A program made the translations under genes and the position numbers. 64,000 nt of DNA from JBOGXA01 sp050694175 (GTDB lineage Bacteria > Actinomycetota > CADDZG01 > WHSQ01), in the NCBI GenBank assembly GCA_050694175.1, contig JBOGXA010000009.1, positions 62,001 through 126,000 of the forward strand. The letters run 5' to 3'. The notes below the pieces were generated by a model. That model saw nothing but the letters and a program-made list of their open reading frames with translations. It did no database searches and was not told the origin of the DNA. This document shows, one piece after another, positions 48,809 to 56,187 of this stretch. Each line of letters opens with the position of its first letter. The first letter of the stretch is position 1.

Positions 48809-48891
48809 CGCGCCGCCGCCCTTGGGACAGGGGGAGGCGATTAGTTTCGCCCCGCCGAGCGGTCTGATGAATAAGGAAAGGAGACCCGCGG

Positions 48892-49326
48892 TTGGCAGCC
48901 TCCGAGCAACCGCCGGCGACACCAGTGCACACGCGGCAGCCGCCTTCCGATCCGGACACGCCTGTCTTGATGATCGGCGGTCGGATCGCCCGCGCCGATG
49001 TTCCCAGGCTCTGCGACCTCGTGCATGTGTTGCTGGAGAACAGCGACGCCGATCTGCTCGTCTGCGATGTGGGTGCGCTCGTAGACCCGGACGTGGTCGC
49101 GGTCGATGCCCTTGCCCGGATTCAGCTCACCGCCAGGAGAAGCGGGCGCCGGGTCGAGCTCCGTCATGCATGCGGTGAGTTGCGGGGGTTGCTCGCTCTA
49201 ATGGGGCTATGCGACGTGATGCCGCTTTGCGAGGGGTTAGGGCTCGAGCCGCGGTGGCAATCCGAAGAGCGGGAACAGGCGGGACGTGTCGAGAAAGAAA
49301 CTGACGCCGACGATCTGTCCGGCTGA
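48892..49326 (+). CDS. STAS-domain anti-sigma factor antagonist-like protein
   Basis: A 144-residue protein. The core is a STAS fold: TPVLMIGGRIARADVPRLCDLV, LLVCDVGALVDPDVVAVDALARIQLTARR and LRGLLALMGLCDVM. The Ser/Thr normally phosphorylated after the second strand (DxSG) is replaced here by ALVDP, so regulation by phosphorylation may be lost. The start is TTG at 48892 behind AAAGGAGA. The C-terminal 29 residues overlap the sigma factor gene on the other strand. It could connect to that sigma factor, but partner-switching anti-sigma genes are not seen here. Confidence 0.82.
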   Translation: MAASEQPPATPVHTRQPPSDPDTPVLMIGGRIARADVPRLCDLVHVLLENSDADLLVCDVGALVDPDVVAVDALARIQLTARRSGRRVELRHACGELRGLLALMGLCDVMPLCEGLGLEPRWQSEEREQAGRVEKETDADDLSG

Positions 49327-50250
49327 AATCTCGAGAACCTGGAGCGACCACGGCTCGTAGCTGCCTCCGGTACCACCCGGTTTGTACTGCCCGAATGCCG
49401 GAGAACCGTTCGCTAGGGTCGGGATCAGGCGAGAGCCCCGGCAACCGATGCCGGGCCCGAGACACCACTTGTGGATGTCCTGATGGGTCCGTAGCCACAG
49501 CTCGTACGGTGGCATCGACCACGTCGCGTCTTCGCGGAGCAAGGCGGTAAGCGAGTCGAGGTCGTACCGCTCGAAGGCGTCGACGTAGCGGGCCAAGAGA
49601 GCCTGCTGCCCCTCGTCAATCTGAGACGGGCCGGCGGAGCCGACGTCGCTGGCCGCCAGCGTCGCGCGGGCTCTTTGGAGCGCGCTGTTCACCGACGCGA
49701 CGGTGGTTTCGAGTAAGTCCGCGACCTCGGTCGCCTTCCAGCGCAGGACCTCCCGGAGGATCAGCACCGCTCGCTGCCGAGGCGGGAGGTGCTGCAATGC
49801 GGCGACGAACGCAAGACGGATCGTCTCGCGCATCTCGGCCACCTCGGCGGGGTCGCCACCCGCCGGCGAAAGGCGATCGTCGGGGATCGGTTCGATCCAT
49901 GTGACTTCCGGTAGCGGGTTGCCGAGGGGAACATCGGCCGTTTGTGCAGGCCCTAGATCCATAGGGCGCGCGCGGCGGCCCCTTCCGTTCAACATGTCGA
50001 GGCACACATTGGTCGCGATGCGATAGAGCCATGACCGCAGCGCCGCTCGACCCTCGAAGCGATCGAAGCTCCGCCATGCCCGCAGAAGCGTCTCCTGCAC
50101 CGCGTCCTCCGCTTCGAACGCCGAGCCCAGCATCCGGTAGCAATAGGCGGTTAGCTCCACCCGGTGCTGTTCCAGGCGATGCTCCAGCTCCTCGGGGCCG
50201 CGTGCCGCCCTCCCCTGCGTCACCTCGTTAGTTGCCGCTACCTCAGTCAT
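49237..50250 (-). CDS. ECF sigma factor with SnoaL-like C-terminal domain (SigG type)
   Basis: A 337-residue sigma factor. Region 2 (YCYRMLGSAFEAEDAVQETLLRAW, SWLYRIATNVCLDML) and region 4 (LPPRQRAVLILREVLRWKATEVADLLETTVASVNSALQRAR) are clear. The last 120 residues form an SnoaL-like domain (EATWSMPPYELWLRTH region, then LDTSRLFPLFGLP). This architecture fits the SigG-like long ECF class (TIGR02960), common in actinobacteria, where the C-terminal domain substitutes for an anti-sigma. The ATG at 50250 is well placed behind GAGAGG. Downstream it converges on the STAS gene with a 90-base overlap. Upstream lies the IS110 element. Confidence 0.92.
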   Translation of the reverse strand: MTEVAATNEVTQGRAARGPEELEHRLEQHRVELTAYCYRMLGSAFEAEDAVQETLLRAWRSFDRFEGRAALRSWLYRIATNVCLDMLNGRGRRARPMDLGPAQTADVPLGNPLPEVTWIEPIPDDRLSPAGGDPAEVAEMRETIRLAFVAALQHLPPRQRAVLILREVLRWKATEVADLLETTVASVNSALQRARATLAASDVGSAGPSQIDEGQQALLARYVDAFERYDLDSLTALLREDATWSMPPYELWLRTHQDIHKWCLGPGIGCRGSRLIPTLANGSPAFGQYKPGGTGGSYEPWSLQVLEISAGQIVGVSFFLDTSRLFPLFGLPPRLEP

Positions 50251-50382
50251 CCGGTCCTCTCCCTAGGCACCAACGCGACGAACCAGGTACCAAGTGAATT
50301 CAACACTACGGATGAAAGTCAAGTGGACGGGCGGTCCTCTTTCTCGGTGTGCGAACATGGCAGGGGTGCGGGTGACCCCGAA

Positions 50383-51663
50383 CTAAAGCGCAGGGCTTGG
50401 GGCTGACCCCTGCCGCGCTGTTGTCGCTTCGGCTGACTTAGAGATGCGCGCCCCAGTGGCGGCACCCGCACCCTTCTTGCGTGCAGCGACCCAGTCCTTC
50501 ATCAGGCGTCGATAGGCGATCTCGGCTTGGGCGGCAAGTTCTTGTTCGCGGCGATGCTGCTCTTGGCTCACGAAGATCGGAATCTTGTGAGGACGTCCCC
50601 GTCGCTGCTCCGCACCAGCGAGGAGCTCGAGACGGCGGACCTTCTCTCGATTCAGAGACGGTCTCGTGAACGCGTAGTCCTCGCCACGTACCAAGAGATG
50701 CCAGCAGAGCACCACAAGCTTGCGGGCGACCGCAACGGTGGCGATGTTGGCACCGCGCCGAGCCCGCACCCGTTCTGCAAAAGCCTTGAGGGGTCCAGGC
50801 GCCCTGGTCGCAGTCCACGCAGCCTCGACGAGCACGTGTCGAGCTTCGCTGGAGCCCTGCTTGGAGATACGGCCGTGGCGAGCCGGCGCCGAGCCCGACT
50901 GTCGGACCTGGGGGTCCAACCCGAGATAGCCGACGAGGTGTCGCGGTGTGGGGAACCGACCGATGTCACCGATTACCGCCATGAACGTGGCCGCGGTCGT
51001 GACACTGATCCCCGGGATGGTCATGAGTCGGAGGATGTCTTGGGAGTCAAGAGCGCGGACCGCGATGTCCCGATCGACGAGCTCGACCTCCGCGTTCAAG
51101 AAGTCGACCTGTCGCAGGCAGGCATCGACCGTCTGGCGTTCGTCGATGGTGAGCTCCAGCTGCGACAGCCACCTGCGACCCTTTCTGCCGAAGAGATCCG
51201 TCGCCTGGGGGCGGCCCTTGAGGTTGCGGTGCAGAACCGCGTGGATCTCGTTCTTGGTCTGGGTGCGCTGCTTGACGAGCTGAGCTCTTCTCGAGATGCG
51301 GCGCCTCAGCACTCGGGTCGGCTCGTCACCGGCCCACACCTCCGGGAGAAAGCCCGCAGCGAGAAGCTTGACCAACGTGCGAGCGTCGATCCTGTCGGTC
51401 TTGACCTTGGCGCTGGTGATCGCCCTGACCGCTTTGGCGTTGGCCAGCACGACCCGCTCCACAAAAGGCTCGAGGATGCGGACGATGGCCAGCGCGTTGC
51501 CGGTGACCTCCAGACATAGGTGATCGTCTGGGGCGAGGCTCTGGGCGAACACCTGAAGGTGGTCGACGTCAGTTGGGATGCGCGGGTGGCTGCGGATCCG
51601 GCCGTCTTCGGAGATCGCGACCTCACAGAAGTCGCGGTGAACATCCATTGCGATGAATCTCAC
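50383..51663 (-). CDS. IS110-family transposase (DEDD)
   Basis: A 426-residue transposase. The N-terminal DEDD domain starts with AMDVHRDFCEVAI (Asp), continues with CLEVTGNALAIVRIL (Glu), and has KTDRIDARTLVKLLAAGFLPEVW (two Asp). The C-terminal transposase_20 domain shows MTIPGISVTTAATFMAVIGD and HGRISKQGSSEARHVLVEAA, with the catalytic Ser in KQGSSE. It appears complete, and ATG at 51663 follows AAAGGAGGGC. Related proteins use an RNA encoded in the element to choose the target and donor. Confidence 0.93.
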   Translation of the reverse strand: MRFIAMDVHRDFCEVAISEDGRIRSHPRIPTDVDHLQVFAQSLAPDDHLCLEVTGNALAIVRILEPFVERVVLANAKAVRAITSAKVKTDRIDARTLVKLLAAGFLPEVWAGDEPTRVLRRRISRRAQLVKQRTQTKNEIHAVLHRNLKGRPQATDLFGRKGRRWLSQLELTIDERQTVDACLRQVDFLNAEVELVDRDIAVRALDSQDILRLMTIPGISVTTAATFMAVIGDIGRFPTPRHLVGYLGLDPQVRQSGSAPARHGRISKQGSSEARHVLVEAAWTATRAPGPLKAFAERVRARRGANIATVAVARKLVVLCWHLLVRGEDYAFTRPSLNREKVRRLELLAGAEQRRGRPHKIPIFVSQEQHRREQELAAQAEIAYRRLMKDWVAARKKGAGAATGARISKSAEATTARQGSAPSPAL

Positions 51664-51850
51664 CTGCCCTCCTTTCTACTGACCTGCGAACGTTGGGAGA
51701 CCAGGCGGGTGAACGACAACTACGGATACGTGCTCGCAGCACAACCGGGTCAGTCGCAGGGGCGGCCAGTTACAACGTCGGGCTCGCAGCCCATAGTGTT
51801 CGAACGGCCTACCCGTCCTGCGTTCTCCCGAAAGCCCCCGGCCCGGTGAG
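51664..51850 (-). ncRNA. Candidate IS110 bridge RNA (seekRNA) region
   Basis: This non-coding stretch lies directly upstream of the transposase on its strand, where IS110-group elements carry their guide RNA. It contains two 13-base hairpins with the same GCG loop and 5-bp stems: GTGCT/AGCAC at 51742-51730 and GGGCT/AGCCC at 51792-51780, centred 50 bases apart. Guide loops and ends were not identified. RNA start and end are unknown. Confidence 0.35.
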
Positions 51851-52053
51851 ACTCACGCTACCGACGCCGTGGTCAAAGAGCGTGGCTTTCAGGGCAATCT
51901 TCATGCCCCTACGACGACCGTCGGGCGAGAACCTCATCGGCCCTCCCCCACCAGGGGTGGGCGGGGCCGGCCGGTCCTGCGGCGGATCGAGCGATGAGTT
52001 TCTGGGCCTCCCGCGGTCCAATCAGACGGATCGACAAGAAACGGAGGAGAACC
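51851..52053. other. Intergenic between IS110 and MFS gene, no gene recognised
   Basis: About 200 bases with no supported ORF. It holds a GC-rich inverted repeat around 51944-51966 (CCTCCCCCACC / GGGGTGGGCGGGG) and leads into the GGAGGAG ribosome site of the MFS gene. It probably contains that gene's promoter. Confidence 0.4.
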
Positions 52054-53679
52054 ATGCCGCTCGAGAACGAAAAAGTTGCCGCACCCCGGGCCGGCCGCAA
52101 GGAGTGGATAGGGCTCGGCGTGATCGCCCTCGCCTGCCTGCTGTACGTCATGGATCTCTCGGTTCTCTACCTGGCGGTGCCGTCCCTCACACGGGACCTG
52201 GAGCCCAGCAGCTCCCAGCTGCTGTGGATCACCGACATCTACGGCTTCCTCGTCGCCGGCTTCCTGATCACGATGGGGACGCTGGGCGACCGCATCGGAC
52301 GCCGCCGCGTGTTGCTGACCGGTGCCGCCCTATTCGGCGCGGCCTCGGTTCTGGCCGCCTTCTCCACCAGCGCCGAGATGCTGATCGCGGCCCGAGCGGT
52401 GCTCGGGGTCGCGGGAGCGACCGTGGCACCTTCGACCCTGTCGCTGATCCGCAACATGTTCCACGACCCGCAGCAGCGAACCGTGGCGATCAGCGTGTGG
52501 GGTACGAGCTTCGCAGTCGGCGGCGCGATCGGCCCGCTGGTCGGCGGGGCGATGCTCGAGTTCTTCTGGTGGGGCTCTGTGTTCCTTGTCAACGTACCGG
52601 TGATGGCGCTCCTGCTCGTGCTGGGTCCGAGATTGCTGCCCGAATTCCGCGACCCCAATGCAGGGAGGCTGGACCTCACGAGTGCGGCCATGTCGCTTGC
52701 CGCCGTGCTGGCCGTGATCTACGGGCTGAAGCAGATCGCGCAGGATGGCTTCGGATGGTCGGCGGGCCTATCGATCGCGGCCGGCCTTGCCGTCGGCGTC
52801 GCGTTCGTGCGCAGACAGACAAAACTCTCAGATCCGCTGATCGACCTGCGGCTCTTCCGGGTACCAAAGTTCAGCGTATCTGTGGCCTCGAACGCTCTCA
52901 CCGGGTTCATTGTCTTCGGAACCTTTCTCTTCATCGCTCAGTATCTGCAGCTGGTGCTGGGGATGTCACCCCTGGAGGCGGGCCTGTGGTCATTACCCTC
53001 CTCCCTCGGGGTCATCCTCGGGTCCATGCTGGCCCCGGTGGTCGGGCGGCTGGTCCGGCCGGCTTTCGGGGTCGCCGGCGGCCTGGCGCTCTCGGCCGTC
53101 GGGTTCGGGATCCTTACCCAGGTCAACGGAACCTCTGGGCTCGCGGTCGTAGTCACCGGATCGGTCGTCTTCGCTCTGGGACTCGGACCGGTATTCATCC
53201 TGGCCACCGATCTCATCGTCGGAACCGCCCCGCCCGAGCGGGCAGGAGCGGCGTCGGCGATCTCGGAGACCGGGGCCGAGTTCGGCGGGGCCCTCGGCAT
53301 CGCAGTCCTGGGAAGCATTGGCACCGCGGTTTACCGCAGCCAGGTAACCGACGCCGTCCCGGACGGGGTCCCCCCGGCCGCGGCAGACGCCGCCCGCGAC
53401 ACCCTCGGCGGCGCCCTGGTCGTGGCTCAACGGCTCCCGGAGCGATTGGGCACCGAGCTCGTTGACGCGGCGCGGGCCTCGTTCACGCAAGGCCTCCACC
53501 TGACGGTCGCGGTCGGCGGTGTGGTCGCGATAGTCGTCGCGATTCTGGTCGCGACCCTGCTCCGGGATGTGCGAACGGAGTCCGGGTCCGAGGAACAACA
53601 GGATCTCGAGCCGGATGGACCAGTCGCAAGTGATGCAGTCCCCGACAATGCTCTCGAGCCCGTATGCGCGGAGTCCTAG
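52054..53679 (+). CDS. DHA2-type MFS drug exporter (EmrB/QacA-like)
   Basis: A 541-residue, 14-helix MFS protein. MYVMDLSVLYLAVPSL is the DHA2 motif D1, GDRIGRRRVLLTGAALFG motif A, RAVLGVAGATVAPSTLSLI motif B, and WGTSFAVGGAIGPLVGGAML motif C. It is expected to export antiseptics or antibiotics by proton antiport. The ATG at 52054 has AACGGAGGAGAACC just upstream. The longer frame from 51994 is excluded because it carries the ribosome site inside. The next genes downstream are the drrAB exporter, so this is a cluster of resistance-type pumps. Confidence 0.93.
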   Translation: MPLENEKVAAPRAGRKEWIGLGVIALACLLYVMDLSVLYLAVPSLTRDLEPSSSQLLWITDIYGFLVAGFLITMGTLGDRIGRRRVLLTGAALFGAASVLAAFSTSAEMLIAARAVLGVAGATVAPSTLSLIRNMFHDPQQRTVAISVWGTSFAVGGAIGPLVGGAMLEFFWWGSVFLVNVPVMALLLVLGPRLLPEFRDPNAGRLDLTSAAMSLAAVLAVIYGLKQIAQDGFGWSAGLSIAAGLAVGVAFVRRQTKLSDPLIDLRLFRVPKFSVSVASNALTGFIVFGTFLFIAQYLQLVLGMSPLEAGLWSLPSSLGVILGSMLAPVVGRLVRPAFGVAGGLALSAVGFGILTQVNGTSGLAVVVTGSVVFALGLGPVFILATDLIVGTAPPERAGAASAISETGAEFGGALGIAVLGSIGTAVYRSQVTDAVPDGVPPAAADAARDTLGGALVVAQRLPERLGTELVDAARASFTQGLHLTVAVGGVVAIVVAILVATLLRDVRTESGSEEQQDLEPDGPVASDAVPDNALEPVCAES

Positions 53680-53941
53680 GTGAGGGGCGGGCGCGCGCGA
53701 TCCGGCCCACAGGTGGAGGAGATGCCTCGCGGAAGATTCTTCTTGTGGACATAAGGATGTCGTGGATGGGTTTGTCGCCCGCCAGAGCTCGAAACACCTT
53801 GAACTGGAGGGCGCCAGGGTGATCGGATCGCCTGGAATAGGGCATCTGAGGTTCCGCGTTGCGAGGTAAGAGAGTCTTTTTTTCACCCATGCGGCGACGC
53901 GTGGGGCGTGGCTACCACCTCCTAGAAAGAAAGGAACGGCA
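53680..53941. other. Intergenic, no gene recognised
   Basis: 262 bases between the MFS gene and drrA. It contains a 7-T run at 53877-53883 without a clear hairpin before it. The promoter of drrAB is probably near the end. Confidence 0.35.
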
Positions 53942-54964
53942 TTGACCTACATGATTCGCACGTCTGGACTCGTCAAGCGATTCGGAAAGGTCACCGCGTT
54001 GGACGGGCTCGACCTTGTTGTGCCCAAAGGGACCGTCCTGGGATTGCTGGGACCCAACGGAGCGGGAAAGACGACCGCGGTCCGAATCCTCACGACCTTG
54101 CTGGACCCCGATGAAGGCTCGGTCGAGGTGGCGGGGCTGGACGTCCGGGCCCAACCCGACAAGGTTCGGGAACGGATCGGACTATCCGGACAGAACGCAG
54201 CCGTCGACGAGCATCTGACCGGCCACGAGAACCTCGAGATGGTGGGTCGCCTGTATCACCTGGGGCGACAGAAGTCTCGTACCCGCGCGCGCGAGCTCCT
54301 CGATCAGTTCGACCTGTCCGAGGCAGGCGACCGGCCAGCAAAGACCTACTCAGGTGGGATGCGACGTCGCCTCGATCTCGCTGCCGCGCTCGTCGCGCAG
54401 CCCGAAGTGTTGTTTCTCGACGAGCCGACAACAGGACTCGATCCTCGGAGCCGAGCTCAGATGTGGGTAACGATTCAGGAGCTCGTGCGGGGCGGCTCGA
54501 CCGTTCTGTTGACAACTCAATACATGGAGGAGGCCGACCGCCTCGCAGACGACATCGTCGTCATCGACCGGGGGCGGAAGATCGCCCACGGGACGTCGGA
54601 CCAGCTCAAGACACAGCTGGGTGGCGAGCGGATCGAGCTGGTTCTCGCGAGTTCCGCCGACGTTACGGCGGCTCAGTCGGTACTCGGCGGGCTGTCGGTC
54701 GGGGACGTTCAGATGGACGAGCAGACTCGCAGGCTCACGGCCGCAGTCACGGGCGGTGTGGTGGTTCTCAAGCAGGCCCTTCAGCGGCTCGCAGACCGCA
54801 ACGTCGCCGTCGTCGACGTCGGGTTACGACGCCCCACCCTGGATGATGTGTTCCTAACGCTTACCGGTCACGCCGCCGAAGAGGTCGCTGAATCGCCCGA
54901 CGAAGCCCGGGTTGAGTCGGAGCCCGAGGGGCACGACGTTAGAGAAAAGGAGGCCGTCCGATGA
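53942..54964 (+). CDS. drrA: DrrA-type ABC exporter ATPase
   Basis: A 340-residue ATPase with LLGPNGAGKTTAVRIL (Walker A), TYSGGMRRRLDLAAALV (signature), VLFLDEPTTGLDP (Walker B) and LTTQYMEEADRLAD (switch His replaced by Gln, a known DrrA feature). The C-terminal LRRPTLDDVFLTLTGH is diagnostic of the daunorubicin-resistance group (TIGR01188). It powers export of a lipophilic drug by DrrB. The start is a TTG at 53942 behind AAAGGAA. An ATG 9 bases later is the alternative. It overlaps drrB by four bases. Confidence 0.92.
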   Translation: MTYMIRTSGLVKRFGKVTALDGLDLVVPKGTVLGLLGPNGAGKTTAVRILTTLLDPDEGSVEVAGLDVRAQPDKVRERIGLSGQNAAVDEHLTGHENLEMVGRLYHLGRQKSRTRARELLDQFDLSEAGDRPAKTYSGGMRRRLDLAAALVAQPEVLFLDEPTTGLDPRSRAQMWVTIQELVRGGSTVLLTTQYMEEADRLADDIVVIDRGRKIAHGTSDQLKTQLGGERIELVLASSADVTAAQSVLGGLSVGDVQMDEQTRRLTAAVTGGVVVLKQALQRLADRNVAVVDVGLRRPTLDDVFLTLTGHAAEEVAESPDEARVESEPEGHDVREKEAVR

Positions 54965-55761
54965 GACGAGTAGCCCTCGCATTCGCCGACGGCTCCGTCG
55001 TCGCCAAGCGCAACCTGATCAAGATCAAGCGGGTGCCGGAGATCCTCGTCTGGACCCTTATGTCCCCGATCATGTTCGTTGTGCTCTTTGCCTACGTCTT
55101 CGGCAGCTCCATCGATATTCCCGGCATGGACTATCGGGAGTACCTGATCGCCGGGATCTTCGCCCAGACGGTGATCTTCGGCTCGACCTTCACGGGAGCC
55201 GGACTAGCCGAGGACATGACCAAGGGCATTATCGATCGCTTCCGATCGCTGCCCATGGCGCGTTCGGCAGTCCTCGTTGGGCGCACTGCCAGCGACATCG
55301 TCTACAACTCGACCTCGATCCTCGTGATGTCGATTACCGGCTTGATCGTGGGCTGGCGCATCAGAACCGGCATGGTCGAAGCGATCGGAGGTTTCCTGCT
55401 GTTGCTTCTGTTCGCGTACGCGATCTCCTGGATCATGGCTTACGTCGGACTGAAAGTCGCGAGCGTGGAGATCGTCAACAACGTTTCGTTCATGTTCATC
55501 TTCCCGATGACGTTCATCGCCAACACGTTCGTGCGCAGCGATCGCCTTCCCGGGCCACTGGAGACCTTTGCGGAGTGGAATCCCGTTTCGTCCGTCGCCC
55601 AGGCGGTGCGGGAGGCGTTCGGCAATACCGGGAACCTCCCGCAACCGGATGTGTGGTCGTTGAACAATCCGATCGCGTACACCATCATCTGGGTCGGAAT
55701 CATCCTCGCGATCTTCGTCCCGCTGTCGGTCCGGCAGTACAACAAGGCGGCCAGCCGCTGA
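54961..55761 (+). CDS. drrB: DrrB-type ABC-2 exporter permease
   Basis: A 266-residue ABC-2 permease with six hydrophobic helices. It opens with RVALAFADGSVVAKRNLIKI (typical N-terminal amphipathic region) and contains GMDYREYLIAGIFAQTVIFG and the ABC-2 motif GIIDRFRSLPMARSAVLVGR. The C-terminal helix follows WSLNNPIAYTIIWVG. With DrrA it forms a two-gene drug-efflux unit, but no biosynthetic genes for an antibiotic are near, so the natural substrate is unknown. The ATG has GGAGG-like sequence and lies within the last codons of drrA. Confidence 0.92.
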   Translation: MRRVALAFADGSVVAKRNLIKIKRVPEILVWTLMSPIMFVVLFAYVFGSSIDIPGMDYREYLIAGIFAQTVIFGSTFTGAGLAEDMTKGIIDRFRSLPMARSAVLVGRTASDIVYNSTSILVMSITGLIVGWRIRTGMVEAIGGFLLLLLFAYAISWIMAYVGLKVASVEIVNNVSFMFIFPMTFIANTFVRSDRLPGPLETFAEWNPVSSVAQAVREAFGNTGNLPQPDVWSLNNPIAYTIIWVGIILAIFVPLSVRQYNKAASR

Positions 55762-55774
55762 CCGTGATCCGCGG

Positions 55775-56116
55775 ATGGTGACGGTCGATGATGTGCGCAA
55801 GCTGGCCGTCACTCTCCCGAGGACCTACGAGGCGCTGGTGCGGGATCGGGTGAAGTTCAGGGTCGGCCGGATTGTCTACCTGGCTTTCTCGCGCGACGAG
55901 ACGCTGATGGGATTTGCGTTTCCCAAGGAGGAGCGTGAGGTATTGATCGCCTCTGAGCCGAAGAAGTTCATGATGCCGAAGCGAGCGGATCAAAGGTACA
56001 ACTGGGTCGTCGTTCGACTCGACGCCATCGAGGCGACCGAGATGCGAGAGATCGTCCTTGAGGCCTGGCGAATGGTCGTGCCGAAGCGCGTTGCAGCGGC
56101 ACACCTGGGAGGCTGA
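55775..56116 (+). CDS. MmcQ/YjbR-family protein
   Basis: A 113-residue protein with the YjbR fold, a double-wing DNA-binding-like domain of unknown role. Recognisable parts are VTVDDVRKLAVTLPRTYEAL, GRIVYLAFSRDETLMGFAFPKEER and the C-terminal LEAWRMVVPKRVAA. It lies 13 bases after drrB on the same strand and may be cotranscribed. The ATG at 55775 or the GTG at 55778 could start it, and no ribosome site distinguishes them. Confidence 0.8.
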   Translation: MVTVDDVRKLAVTLPRTYEALVRDRVKFRVGRIVYLAFSRDETLMGFAFPKEEREVLIASEPKKFMMPKRADQRYNWVVVRLDAIEATEMREIVLEAWRMVVPKRVAAAHLGG

Positions 56117-56187
56117 CCGCGCCAGCCCGGCCGGAGGCCGGTAACCATTCGATGCTCTGCGCCGGCTCAAGGGGTGGACGATGAGGG

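Larger units (their letters stand above)
50383..51850 (-). mobile_element. IS110-family insertion sequence with candidate bridge-RNA region
   Basis: One intact transposase plus about 190 bases of structured non-coding sequence on its 5' side. The exact tips cannot be seen, as IS110 elements lack usual terminal inverted repeats. An inverted repeat (GGCAGGGGT at 50359 and ACCCCTGCC at 50406) brackets the transposase stop. Boundaries are approximate. Confidence 0.65.

Noticed and set aside
51693..53465. 590-residue frame overlapping the MFS gene
   Set aside because: It is a shadow frame of the exporter. The true frame has the ribosome site and all MFS motifs.
53877..53883. T run as a terminator of the MFS gene
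   Set aside because: No clear stem precedes it and it is about 200 bases after the stop codon.
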